Source of the DNA: Paulinella micropora | Lineage: Eukaryota; Cercozoa; Imbricatea; Euglyphida; Paulinellidae | Direction: 5' to 3' | DNA: 64,000 nt | NCBI GenBank assembly: GCA_019918135.1 | Contig: WBZZ01004158.1 | Coordinates: 219,001 to 283,000, forward strand | Part shown: positions 29,410 through 40,600 of the stretch, one piece after another | Position numbering within the stretch: the stretch's first letter is position 1 | How the letters are laid out: every line of letters starts with the position of its first letter | Made by a program: the position numbers and the translations under genes | Notes under the pieces: model-generated | Seen by the model: only the letters and a program-made list of their open reading frames with translations | The model's database searches: none | Told to the model about the DNA's origin: nothing

Positions 29410-32400
29410 ATGACGACGGCGGCCGCCAGCACGCATGAACGGCCGCGCGGGCGGTGGTGGTGGTGGTGCCTGTGGTGGGGGTGGGCGCTGGGGGTCGTGG
29501 CGGCGGAGGGGCCGCCGCCCGAGTCGCTCGGGTACCAGGTGCAGTCGGTCGTCGCGTCCGCGGCCCCGTCGCCGGACGCAGCGCTGGAGGAGGTCCGGGT
29601 CCTGGTGCGGTCGCAGGGCTGCCGGGCGGTGGTGTGCCACGTGTACGTGACGTACGAATCCGTGGCCCACAACGCGACGCTGGGCTTTGAGCTGGCCGTG
29701 CCCCACCCGTACGTGGAGTACGGCACGGCCGAGCTGCTGGGCTTCACGCCCTCGTGGACCAAGCAGGTGTCGGCCGTGGTGTCGCTGACCGACGACTTTG
29801 GGTCCGGCCTGCTGGCGCGCAGCGTGGCGGACTTTCTGGGCGGTGCGCGGCAGCCCCTGGGCGCCGAACAGCCGGTCGTCCCGCCGGGGCCGGCGCGGCG
29901 GGGCTGACCGAGGCCCCGCCGCCCGTGCCGCCGTTTGTGCGCAACGCGAGCGGCGCGGCGGACACCGTGGCGCGGGCCGACGACCTGTTCCAGAACGAGA
30001 GCGAGCACTGGAACGCCGTCGTGTCGAACGCGACGGGCGGCGCCGGCGGCTCGACGGGCGGGGCGGGGCGGCGGCGCCGGAGCCACCGCCGGCGCCTGGC
30101 GCAGGCCCTGCTGGGCCAAGACGCGCTCGGGCAGGTCAAGGCCGTGTGCCAGGGGTTTGCCCACGACTGGAAGTCCCTGAAGGAGAGCTCGTTGCGCGCC
30201 CTCGCGCGGCTGAACGGCACGGAGCTGGGCGCGGACGACCTGGCCGCGCTGGACGCCGAGTACGTGCAGGTGCAGAGCAACTGCCTGGCCCAGACCGTCA
30301 CGGCCGTGAGCAGCAACTGCCTGGACCTGGCCGAGTGCGCGAAGCAGGAGCTACAGAACGTCAAGTACAACCTGGACCTGAAGCTGGCGAGCGCGTACAC
30401 GACGGAGCTGTTGTTCCTGCGCAACGCGTACACGCGCCAGCTGGACGCGTTCCGCGCGGGCAACGACTTCTGGGCGCAGTGGACGACGGCGCTGAACGCG
30501 TACGAGGCGGCGGGGGCGGCGGCGCAGAACGCGTCCAAGCAGATCGCGGCGCTGCTGGACAGGGTCAGCAACAGCACCAACGAGCTCGAGGACGCGCTGG
30601 CCGCCATGTCGGCTTTCTACGTCGAGTCGCTGGGCGAGGAGCAGGAACTGGTGGCGCGCAGCTCCGGGGCGGCGGCCCAGGTGCTGCAGCTCGTGTCGTC
30701 GTCGGCGGCCCAGGCGGCCGAGTTCGCCGAGCTCCTGCAGCCGCTGGCGCTCGGCGTGGAGCTGCTGACGGACCGCAACCGCCTGTACATGCTGTCGCTG
30801 CTGGAGAAGGCGGTGGGCGCGAGCTCGGTGTGGGGCAGCCTGTCGCGCATGCTGGAGCTGATCCACACGCGCGCCGAGACCAAGGCGTCGCTGGTGCGCA
30901 CGCTGTTCGCCGGCCTCGCCGAGTCGCACCGCCAGGGCTGGTGGCCCTGGTGCTGGACGCGGGGCGGCCGCCCTGGACCTGGTGGACCCGGCCACGGGCG
31001 CGACGCGCTGGTTCGGGGCCGAGGGCCCTCGTGGTCGCTGCTGCGGGTCGCCGGCGACGGCGGGGCGGGCTGCCCGGGCGCCCCCGCGGGCGCGTTCCTG
31101 GAGCGCCACACGCTGGCGCTAACGTGCAACTCGGTGCAGCTGTCGCTGGCGCAGTACAGCTACGACTAGGTGCTGCACCTGGCGCTGCTGTTCGGGCCCG
31201 ACGGGTGCGGCAACCAGACGTGCGCCTGCGCCCTGGTGCACACCCGCGAGCGGACGGACGACGATGCGCTGCGGCAGCAGTGGGTGGCCCTGCACGCCGC
31301 GGCCTTTCGCGGGCGCGTTCGGCGTGAACGCGAGCGCCGGCAACGCCTCGGCGCGCCTGCCGGTGCAGGCCCAGGGCCAGGGCCCCTTTCTGTCCCCCCC
31401 GGGAGGGGGGCTGGTACACGTGCCCGCGGCCGGCGACGACGTGTGGTGGGGGCTGGGCGCCGTGCAGCGCGGGCTGCGCACGCTCTTCTGCGACGGCGGG
31501 CAGGAGCGCGCGCGGGCGGGCGGCCGCGGCTCCTGGGGCTGGCTGGCTGAGGGCTACTGCGGCCGGGCGCCGGTGGCCGAGGCCGCGTGGCGCCTGGCCG
31601 GCGTGCAGGACGCCGCCGGGCTGGCCGCTGCGCTGGACCACGCGTGCGCCGGGGCCGGCGCGGCGGCGGCGGCGGGGGGCGCGGACGTGCTGGGCCTGTG
31701 GGTAGAGCGGCGGTCGGGCCGGCTGGCGCGGCACCTGACGTGGCCGTTCCTGGAGCGCGTCCGCGCGGGGCTGCCGCCCAACAGCAGCTTCGGCGAGGTC
31801 ACGACTGCCCTGCTCGGGCGCGACGTGTGCCTGGTGACGCCCGGGGCTACCGCGTGTGGGCCGGCGCCGGCGGCGGGTCGGCGCTCGGGGCCCTGCGCCT
31901 GGCGAACCGGGACCCGAACGCGACGGCTGGCCTGGCCGGCTGGTTGGCCGGCACCGACGGGCCCGCCGCGGACGAGCTGGCCGAGACGCGCCACCCCGCG
32001 CTGCAGCTGTGGGAGGAGGTGCTGGCCGTGACCCCGCGGCTCGTGCGGCAGGGCACCAAGCTGCGCCAGATCGCGCAGGGCCGGCTGCCGACGCCGACGG
32101 CGACCGAGACGCGGCGCGGCCGCCAGGAGCGCCGCTTCGGCGTGCGGGGCCAGCGGGACTCGGTCACGCTCAACGGCGCCGGCGTGGCGCCGGACGCCAA
32201 CGCCACGGTGCGGCTGCAGATGCTGGAGGACGTGGCCACGGCCGTGATGGTGTCCCCGGACCTGTCCGAGGTGTGGCTGCTGGGCGACCGGCGCGAGCGC
32301 GCGAGCGCGGCGGTGGCGGGCGACGAGGTGCTGGGCGTCGCCTGGCACGACCCGCACGGCCTGCTGCTGGGCGCGCAGCAGTACTTCCTCGGCTACCCGC

Positions 32401-34559
32401 GCTGCCTGGACACGCCGTGCCCGTTCCGCGCCACGCGGGTCGACCCGGCGACCGGCCTCGTGACCGAGTACCGCGACACGAGCGGCGCCGCCGCCGCCTC
32501 CGGAGGGGCAGCGGAGGCGAACGCGACGCACCCGTTCGGCACGGCGTACAGCGACGCGCCGGGGCTGACGCCGTACGTCGTCGACGTGCCCACGCGCCTG
32601 CTGACGGTGTCGCGGGCCTTCCGCGCCCGCGCCGGCACGCCGCTGTACCTGTTCCAGCCCGTGCCGGCCGGGGCCGAGGGCGCGGGGGGCGGCACGGGCC
32701 GCGCCGCCCAGTGGCTGGCGCTGGGCGACGACTGGTTCGCGGCCTCACGCCGCCGCAGCGCGCCGAGTACCTCGGCCAGTGGGGGGCGCTGGTGCGCCTG
32801 CCGCTGCGGCGCGACGGCGCGGCCCGGCTGCTGGACTCGCGCCGCAACCCCTTCGCGCAGGGCAAGTTCGACCCGCGCGAGGCCGTCGTGTCCGCCTGCC
32901 ACTTCGCCGCCGAGCTCGCCGTCCCCCCGCCCAAGAGCGCCGCCGAGCTGCTGGAGGCGCTGCGGGCCGCGCAGGCCCTGCCGCCCGAGGCGCTGGCGGC
33001 CCGGCAGTGGCGCGAGTCGCTGGTCCCGCCGGCCACGCGCGGGCTCGACCTCCGGCAGCTGGACCGGCGCTGCCGCCGCACGGCCACGGCGCAGGCGGGC
33101 GGCTGGTGCCTGATCCTGCAGCACTACTTCTTGCACTGGTCGGCCGAGACCGACTCGGTGCGCCTGTACCCGCGCGAGTGGGAGCTGGAGCTGACGGTGC
33201 GCCGCCGCGTGCGGTGGGCGGCGGCCAACGCCACGGCGGAAGACGCGCCGCCGCGCGAGCGGGACCCGCACTACGTCTGCCCCGACACCTTCGACCTGGT
33301 GGCCCGGCCCGGGGGCTCGCAGTCGCTGGCCCGGCTCGCCTACGAGCGGGAGCCCCCGGCCGCGCGCGCCTGCGCCCTGTCGGTCCGGGTCGAGGGCTGC
33401 GCGCCGGCCGCCGTGCCGCTGGCCGACGTCGCGCCGTACCAGACGTACGAGGTGGACCTGTCGGCCTGCGCCGTGCCCGGGGGCGCGGGCGGCCTGTGGC
33501 TCGCGTGCCCGGACTACGAGGTGCGGTGCGCCGGCGGGCTGGCGCTGGCCCCCAGCGCCGTCCCCCTGTCGCTGCAGCAGGCGCGCGACAACGCGCGGAC
33601 GATCCGGGTCGAGCAGCAGTCCGAGCTGGCCGACCTGTACCGCCTGCTGGGCGAGTCGCTGTCCCGGCTCTCGACCTTCCCCACCGGGCCCGGCAACACG
33701 GCGGGGCTCATCGACCCCGCGGAGCTCGACGCGCCGCGCGCGACTCGCTGCAGGCCTACAGCCTGGCGGACGTGTCGGTCCAGCGGGCGCGCACGTACCT
33801 GTCGGGCGTGCAGCTGGCCGCCAACCTCTCGGCGCAGCGGATCATTGACCGCGCCGACGACTGGGGCGACGAGTACGCCGTGTTGATCGCCCAGGCCGCC
33901 AACCGGTCCGCCGAACTCATCCGGCGCCAGAGCGCCCTGCGCCTGCTGCAGGGCGAGCTCAGCGACCTGTACCGCGAGGGCCTGGAGCTGGCGGACAAGC
34001 TGCCGCAGCTGCAGAGCGCGCTGCGCGCGGCCATGGACAACACGACGCGGACCATGTACAATGAGCTGCAGCGGCTGCAGCACCTGCTGGACCTGTACTA
34101 CTCGCTGCCACCGGGGCTGGAGCCGGGGGACCTGGCCTTGCTGTTCAACCTGAGCCGCGACGAGTGCTTCTACGTGCTGCCGCCGCTGCCCGCCGCGCCG
34201 GACGCGTGGCCCGACACCGCGCGCACCGGCTCCCTCTTCTTGTTTGGCTTCCGCGGCCCGCGGCAGTGGCGGGGGGGCTGCTGCTGGGCCTCACGGTGGG
34301 GCTCACGGCGTCGGCCATGGCGTGGGTCGTGCTCTGGGCCGTGGACCTGGGCGGACACCCGCGGCCGGACGACGGCCGGGACCGCCAGTCACTGCTCGGC
34401 CACCGCGGCGCCCGGGCCGGCGCCGCGCAGCCCCGTCGCTCGCCACGGCCGTGCGGTGGGTGCTACGACGATCGCCGCCAGCGAGTGTGGTGGGCGGCTG
34501 TTCTCGGCACGCACGGGCTGCTCGTGCTGGTGTGCTGGCTGGCCCTGGCTCTGTCGTAA
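29410..34559 (+). pseudogene. Giant surface glycoprotein, heavily frameshifted
   Basis: Coding texture runs from ATG 29410 to TAA 34557-34559, about 1,710 codons. It opens with a Trp-rich hydrophobic signal peptide (WWWWCLWWGWALGVVAA). An N-terminal domain is followed by long alpha-helical, coiled-coil-like segments (about 30110-30930 and 33760-34090) flanking a Cys-containing beta-rich middle with many N-glycosylation sites (NAS, NES, NAT, NGT, NST). Two hydrophobic segments close the protein (LLLGLTVGLTASAMAWVVLW and LGTHGLLVLVCWLALAL). The frame changes near 29890, three times between 30930 and 31030, then near 31310, 31845, 32750, 33740 and 34270; a TAG sits at 31167-31169. The layout resembles a large viral spike or fusion glycoprotein, but I recognise no family. 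In this state it cannot give a full-length product without correction. Confidence 0.55.
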
Positions 34560-34925
34560 GTGGTCCGCGCCCGGCGCGACGCCGCGGCCTGGCAGGGCCG
34601 CTAGGCGCTGCCGCTAGGGGCTGCGCGCGCGGGGGGAAGGGCCCCTAAACGCCCCTCTCTCACGACCCTGTTAGATTTGGGGGGGGGGGGGAAGACAATG
34701 CCCCCCGCCTCCGTGCTTTTTTGGGTGGCAGGCGACACACCCGAGCGCCACCCGCCGCCGGAGGAAAGGGGGAATTTGTGCCCTCTCCCTTTTTTGAGCA
34801 TGTTCTGTCCCCTCCCTTCCCCTCCTCCGGGCCCACCAAAAAATCAGGCTTGGCATTTGAAGTCTTTCTCGCTTTCTCTCTCGCTTATTTATTGGTAAAG
34901 AAAAGTTTTCGCGAGAATCATTCTC
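34560..34925. other. Spacer upstream of the primase gene
   Basis: No gene is seen. It has a run of 13 G at 34679-34691 and an AT-richer stretch, TTATTTATTGG, near 34884-34895, about 35 bases upstream of the primase ATG, that may act as a TATA-like element. Confidence 0.4.
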
Positions 34926-36938
34926 ATGGCCGCTAGTATATCGGACCGCAGCAGCGGCTGGCTTCAGGCGCAGGCCGTGGGCCGGGCTCTGCGCAAGCTG
35001 GTGGAGGCCGGCAGTGCGCGCACCGGCAGCGCCAACTTCACGCTCATGTCGGGCGGCAAACTGCACTGGACGGCCGCCGAACAACGGCTCGCGGCCGTGT
35101 TGCTGCGCAAGCTCGCCCGCAGCGACTTTGCCGCCCAGCTGAACCGTTTCCCGCTAGTGCAAGTCATAGCGGACCCCTCGCCGCTGCTGATCGACCTGGA
35201 CGCGCGCCGGGAGGGCGCCCTGACGCCCGACCGGTTCCTGGCCTTCCTCGAGCGCTTGATCTTGGTGCTGGCGCGGCTGATTATCGAACGCCTGCTTGCA
35301 GCCGGGCGCACGCCGGCCCAGGCGCGGGCCGTCTGCACCGTGCACGTGCTGCAGTCGCACGGCCGGGTGGGCAGGTGGAAGACCGTGCCGGGCGACGAGC
35401 GCCGCCGTGACTGGCACAGTTACGACAAGCTCTCGTACCACCTCGTGTTCCCGGGCCTGGTGCTGGGCTGGGCGGACGCGGGCCTGCTGCTGTGCCGGGC
35501 CACGGCGGAATTCGCGCGCGAGTACCCCGAGTCCGACGTGGACGCCTCGGCAGTGGTCGACCTGTCCATCTACAAGCGGGGTGGCGGCATGTCGCGCTTC
35601 CCCTGGTGCGACAAGGCGAGCCGCCAGCCCTGCGCGGGCTGTTTCCAGCTGCCGGCGCGTGACCGCCCCGTGTGCCCCTTTGGTCGCGGCTGCCACCGGC
35701 CCGTGTTCGCGGGCCGCCCCCTGCTGCCATTCCGGCGCTACACGGTCGTCTGTCCCAGCGGTGGTGCCGCCGCACTGCAGTGCCACTCGTGCGACGACCT
35801 GGACGACGCCGACCTCGACGACTTCGTGGCGGGCGCCAGCGTGGGCGAAGCGGGGCCGGCCGCCTGGCACGACGCCGACGCCCCCGCGCTCTTCCGGGCA
35901 CACCCCGCGGGCCGGCCACCGGCCACAGTGGCCGCCCGCCCGCAGTTGCCCCCGGCCCCCCAGGCCAGCATGGCCGGCGCCGCGCCCCGGCCGCGCAAAG
36001 TGTCAGTGCTCGCCTGGGGCGCCGCGTGCGGGAGCTGTGCCCGCGCGCCTGCTGGTGGCCCCGGGGCCGTCCTGACCCTGGGCGGCCCCGGCCGCTACCG
36101 CCAGGCGCAGATGACGGACGCCCTGCTTGGCCACGCACGGCTCTACCTGGGCACCGGCGCGCAGCTGCAGAACGTCGTCTGGAAACCGCGGGGCTACCTT
36201 GCAGCGTACACAGTGCCCAACACCGCCATCTGTCCCTTCCGCCACGCCCGGGAGGGCTCCGTCGTCCCGCACCACAGCAACCGCCTGCGCCTGACCCTGG
36301 GCGCGACCGAGTTCACAATTGCCTGCTTCCACTGCGCCAGCCAGGCGCGCTTTCGGCTGCCAACCGCCACGCGCTACCAGCTCTACCTCGCGCGGCCGTG
36401 GACGCTGACCCTGCGCCCTCCCGAAGAGGAAAACATATCAAGAAATAATAACGAGGAAGCAGTCGAGAGCAAGCTCGATGAGCCAGGTCCACCCTGCCAT
36501 GTTTTTGGCTTTTATTTCTTGATATATTTCTTAATATGTGCCGAAGCCTTGTTTCTTTCTGGCGTATTCTTGGCCTTTGTGCAGGCGAGGCCGCCGCACC
36601 CCAAGTCCTGCCACAGGTCCGTCCCTCTTTCCCCCCCCCCTCCACCTCCTATCTCCCCCGACACCCCCTCCCCTGGCGTGGTCACCCCCTCCCCCGACAC
36701 CCCTTCCCCCGACAACCCCCCCCCTGACACCCCCTCCCCTGACACCCCCTCCCCGGGCGTGGTCACCCCCCCCCCCCCCGACATCCCCCTCCCCGGGCGT
36801 GGTCACCCCCCCCCCCCCGACACCCCCTCCCCGGGCGTGGTCACCCCCCCCCCCCGACACCCCCTGCCCGGGCGTGGTCACCCCCCCCCCCCCCCCCTCG
36901 ACACCCCCTGCCCGGGCGTGGTCACTCCCCCCCCCTGA
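34926..36938 (+). CDS. Archaeo-eukaryotic primase, UL52/PrimPol type
   Basis: Makes primers for DNA replication. ATG at 34926. Motif I is LIDLDAR with Asp90 and Asp92 (35193-35201). Motif II is SYH with His172 (35433-35441). Motif III is VVDLSIY with Asp212 (35559), followed by GMSRFPWC, which matches the D-hydrophobic-x-x-Y...R pattern of UL52 and PrimPol. A zinc-binding region near the end has CPFRH (Cys436, His440), HHSN, and CFHC (Cys467, Cys470), as in the herpesvirus UL52 family. The core ends at about residue 500. The open frame continues another 170 codons through an AT-rich inverted repeat, a hydrophobic stretch and a C-rich repeat encoding PDTPSPGVVTPPP units, to TGA 36936. Whether that tail is translated or the true end comes from splicing is unknown. 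The origin-binding helicase follows. Confidence 0.8.
   Translation: MAASISDRSSGWLQAQAVGRALRKLVEAGSARTGSANFTLMSGGKLHWTAAEQRLAAVLLRKLARSDFAAQLNRFPLVQVIADPSPLLIDLDARREGALTPDRFLAFLERLILVLARLIIERLLAAGRTPAQARAVCTVHVLQSHGRVGRWKTVPGDERRRDWHSYDKLSYHLVFPGLVLGWADAGLLLCRATAEFAREYPESDVDASAVVDLSIYKRGGGMSRFPWCDKASRQPCAGCFQLPARDRPVCPFGRGCHRPVFAGRPLLPFRRYTVVCPSGGAAALQCHSCDDLDDADLDDFVAGASVGEAGPAAWHDADAPALFRAHPAGRPPATVAARPQLPPAPQASMAGAAPRPRKVSVLAWGAACGSCARAPAGGPGAVLTLGGPGRYRQAQMTDALLGHARLYLGTGAQLQNVVWKPRGYLAAYTVPNTAICPFRHAREGSVVPHHSNRLRLTLGATEFTIACFHCASQARFRLPTATRYQLYLARPWTLTLRPPEEENISRNNNEEAVESKLDEPGPPCHVFGFYFLIYFLICAEALFLSGVFLAFVQARPPHPKSCHRSVPLSPPPPPPISPDTPSPGVVTPSPDTPSPDNPPPDTPSPDTPSPGVVTPPPPDIPLPGRGHPPPPDTPSPGVVTPPPRHPLPGRGHPPPPPLDTPCPGVVTPPP
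36435..36525. repeat. AT-rich inverted repeat near primase 3' end
   Basis: A perfect 14-bp inverted repeat, ATATCAAGAAATAA at 36435-36448 and TTATTTCTTGATAT at 36512-36525, with a 63-base spacer. It is strikingly AT-rich in a GC-rich window, and lies between the primase core and the origin-binding helicase gene. Such easily melted palindromes are common at viral replication origins. Confidence 0.6.
36640..36930. repeat. C-rich tandem array with GGGCGTGGTCACC units
   Basis: Repeated units of about 33-45 bases combining C runs, GACACCCCCTCCCC and GGGCGTGGTCACC. They encode Pro-rich repeats in all three forward frames. Strand asymmetry (almost pure C on the plus strand between units) could favour unusual DNA structures. 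Confidence 0.7.
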
Positions 36939-36986
36939 ATCATGTAGGTGGCGGGTGGCTGGGTATGGACACCCGGTTTTGTAGGC

Positions 36987-37017
36987 GGGTGGCGCCACCC
37001 GGCCGGGACCTATAAGA
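36987..37017 (+). promoter_or_regulatory. Palindrome plus TATA box upstream of the origin-binding gene
   Basis: A perfect 14-bp palindrome GGGTGGCGCCACCC at 36987-37000 sits 10 bases before TATAAGA at 37011-37017. The pair looks like a protein-bound promoter element or a part of an origin region. Confidence 0.45.
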
Positions 37018-37081
37018 GGGTACATAGGTGTGGAGAGTATGTAGTTTTTTTATAGGAAGTGGGTCTCAACGGAGAGGGGCC

Positions 37082-37105
37082 CCCGGTGCCACTATAGGCA
37101 CCGGG
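37082..37105. repeat. Hairpin preceding the 44-bp array
   Basis: CCCGGTGCC and GGCACCGGG form a perfect 9-bp stem with an ACTATA loop. Confidence 0.5.
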
Positions 37106-37107
37106 TG

Positions 37108-37363
37108 GGTACCAGTGACGAGAGGCCACCGGTGCCACCACCCACCGGGCGGGTACCAGTGACGAGAGGCCACCGGTGCCACCACCCACCGGGCGGGTAC
37201 CAGTGACGAGAGGCCACCGGTGCCACCACCCACCGGGCGGGTACCAGTGACGAGAGGCCACCGGTGCCACCACCCACCGGGCGGGTACCAGTGACGAGAG
37301 GCCACCGGTGCCACCACCCACCGGGCGGGTACCAGTGACGAGAGGCCACCGGTGCCACCACAG
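37108..37363. repeat. 44-bp tandem repeat array, about six units
   Basis: Exact or nearly exact 44-bp units; ACCAGTGACGAGAGG recurs at 37111, 37155, 37199, 37243, 37287 and 37331. Each unit holds the 8-bp palindrome CACCGGTG. The array lies upstream of the origin-binding helicase gene. Units are contiguous, without spacers, so it is not a CRISPR array. An origin or enhancer role is possible. Confidence 0.85.
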
Positions 37364-37662
37364 CAGCTGTGGGCAAAACCCCCTACCGCGCGGGGTCCAA
37401 TAGGTGGCGAGTGGACATTAGGGTGGCGCCTGCTTGCAGGACAAACGGCCGCACACCAGAGGTGTGTGTGTATTAGGGGGACGGCCGTTCCGCTGCAGCA
37501 GGGTTCGGCGCGATCACCGAAGGGGATTGGATCGAGCCCCTGCGCCAGAGAGTTACCGGCCTGCTCGGGTACATCAACTGCACGCTAGCACAGCCAGTGA
37601 CTCCGATCCTAGACCAAGAGCCACCGGCGGGGCAGGACCGGCACCTGCTTATCAAGCGATTT

Positions 37663-40600
37663 ATGGCTGTCTTAGCAGAGGGCTCGCCCTGCGTTCTGTC
37701 GTACAGAACGCGCGAGCCTGATCTGCACGAGAGCGAGGCGCGCGTGGAGATCTCGCTGGACGACGACGGAGAGGAGATCTGGTGGCGGGCGCGCTGTGGC
37801 CTGTGCGAAGCGGCGGCGGGCGAGGAGCCGGAGCGCCGCGTGGGGCGCCTGCTGGCCAGGAAGCCTGGCCGCACGCCGCTGGGCGGAGAAGAGAAGCTGT
37901 GGCGGATTGTGGACGAGCTCCGAACGCGAAGGCTGCAGGAGGTGCTGCCGAACGGGCCGCCGCGCGAAGCGCTGAGGGTGACCCAAGGACTGGGGCCGAA
38001 ACAGCGCTGGCCCGCCTGGGCCACCCGCGGGCTCTGCACGAACGCGGAGTGCGAATCACAGGAGATCCAGGTCTGCAAGGGCGACTTCTGGTGGAAATGT
38101 CAGTGTCTGGCAGGGGCCTGGCAGGGCCTGGGCGCGAGATTGGCGCGGACAGGATCGATGCGGGATGGCTACGGAGTCATTGGAGAACTGGGGAGACTGC
38201 TGCAGCCGGGCGGTCTGGCGGATCGTGTGACGAGGCGCGAGGACGTGTGCTCCGGCTGGGCGTTGCCCTTTACGCTCAGCCAGGAATACGACATTCTGTT
38301 GCTGAAGGACCCCATGGGCGCGGGCAAGACGACGCAGCTGGAACTGCTGCTGAAAGCGCTCCTCCAGGGCGGCAAGCCGGACGCGTGGACCGACGGCATG
38401 TTCCAGGAGCTGGCAGACTGGTGGAAGTTGTGGCAAGCACGCGCGGGGCCCGGGTGCAGACTGCGTGTCGGCTTCGTGGCCAGCAGGCTTACTTTCTGCC
38501 ACGCGCTGGCATACACGTTGAGAGAGCATAATTTCCAGCTCAAGTGCGGTACGGCCGAGGGCTCGGAGCGGGGCATCTGGACCCTAGAGTCTCTGGCCAA
38601 CTTGATGCAGGCCTCGGAGAAGCACCGCAAGGCTATTTACTATGACGTCTTGCTGCTGGACGAAGCGGAGAGCGCCCTGTTCCAAGCGACGCAGGGTTTG
38701 AACTCCAGCCGGGAGGAAGAGAACCTGCGTACGCTGGAGATGCTCATCAGACGGGCGGACGCGATTGTGGCGCTGGACGCGTTCATGACCCCACGGACGC
38801 TCGAGGTGCTGCATGCTATCCGGGGGCCGGGCAGGAGCGCGACGTACCTGCGAGCGAACAGCTACCGCCAGCAGGGGGACCGGCGCTACTTCGAGCACAA
38901 GTCGCGTGCGAGCCTGGAGCAGAAACTGAAGCTGGACCTCCTGAGCGGCAAGCGCGTGGTAGTGGCGGCGGGCAGCCGCAAGGAAGCACTAGCGCTCAGT
39001 GACCGTGTGAACAAGCAAGTACGGAACCTGAGCATGCGCTGCTATTTCGGGCGGCGCGGCCGCGAAGAGCTGAGGCGGGACCTGGGCGAGGGCTACGCCC
39101 AAGATTTCCAGGGCGACCTGTCCGAGGTGTGGCAGAAGCTGGCGTACGTGTGCTTCACGTGCACGCTGACCTTCGGGTGCAGCTTCGCGGGCCGGCATTT
39201 CCACTCGTGCTACGTCTTGGTGGATAACAACAACGTGTTGATGCGTGACTACGCACAGATGAGCTGCCGGGTCCGGAGCGTGCAAGAGATGCACGTGTAC
39301 CTCAAGACGCCCTTCGTCTCCACGGACGCGCCGCTGACCCTGGCGGACGTGGAAGCCTCGCTGGCGCACAAGGTGGTAGCGCAGCGCCGGGCCCCCGACG
39401 ACAGCCTGCCCTCGCAGTTCATGTTCCGCCTGGAGATGGACGAGTTCGGGCGGCTAGCGCCGCAACGGGACTGGTTCTTCGTGGCCGTGGCGTACGCGAC
39501 TCTCGAGAAGAGCCTGGCTAGGTACCGAGCGAAGGACGCGTTCTGCCATTACCTGTGGCAGATGGGCTGCAACCGGTTGGAGCCCGTAGACTTCGCGCAG
39601 GTGCCGTTGCCGCCGGCAGAGGAGTGGTTTCGGTGGCCGGGCGACACGTCCGAGGATCTGCACCAGCGCCTGAACCAGGAGGACGAGGAGCGGCGAAAAC
39701 ATTGCCGGGAGGCCAGGGAGGCGGCGGTCCAGCAGCTGCAGGCGGCGGCCGTGGCCCTGGACGACGGGGGGCTGCGCAGGGAGATTGTGCTGCACGAGCA
39801 GCGCGAGCAGGGGCAGCACACTCTGCCTGCACTGTTGCAGGGGACCACTACGGGCGACGGCGCGGTCGCCGGGTCGGCCCGCTCCGCGCTCGACAGGCTA
39901 GGCTACCTACGCTTGCTGCTGAGGCACCCGTCGGCCAGGCAGGCCCTGGACTACCGCACGGCCTGCCAGGTCGCGGCCCACCAGTGCACCCTAAACCTGC
40001 TGGCCGCGTGGTACCGCGTGAGCGGCCGGCGGGACGTCCTGCAGGGCTGGGCGCTGGCGGAGTGGCAGGAGCTGGAGCGGACGGGCCGCCCCTTGTCCGC
40101 CCGGCGGGAGCATAGCTACGGCGGCCGCGTGCTGTTCCTCGAGGCCCTGGCTACGCTGCTGCTGGACAGCCCCCCCGACGGCGGGCCCGTGCCGCACCCC
40201 ATGCAGAGGCTGATGGGCGGTGAGCCGGTTTCTTTGGACACGCTCCGGCACAACCAAGCGCAGATAGAAATCTTGTTTCGGAACGGCCATGCGCTCTGGT
40301 CCGAACCGTACAGGTTTTACCTAGAGAAAAAGACGCTGAACCGGCTGGCGCGGGGCGCCCCAGGTACGAGTACTGGCCTGTCTATCAATGCCTGCCGGGC
40401 GCTGCTCCAGCTGTTCTTCAGCACGTGCGTCAAGTCCGGCTTCGCCAGGTTGGAAACGAGTGGTGAGCAGCGGGCGCGCCGCAGGGACAGGCAGACGGGA
40501 CGGAGGCACGCCTCTTACCGCGTGCTATTGTTGCAGGGCGCGAGTTTCTTGCAGCGGCCCAAACAGCCAGAGGAGGCGGGGGGCCAGGGCGATACCGGCG

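Noticed and set aside
27755-29413. A long plus-strand Ser/Arg-rich frame opposite LRR paralogue 2
   Set aside because: Antisense of an LRR gene with clear leucine periodicity and a paralogue; the plus-strand product is low-complexity.
34601-34801. Short minus-strand frame starting MLKKGRGHKF upstream of the primase gene
   Set aside because: It spans a run of 13 G, has no recognisable domain and sits in a promoter-like spacer.
37108-37363. 44-bp repeats considered as a CRISPR array
   Set aside because: Units are contiguous with no unique spacers, there are no cas genes, and the context is eukaryotic.
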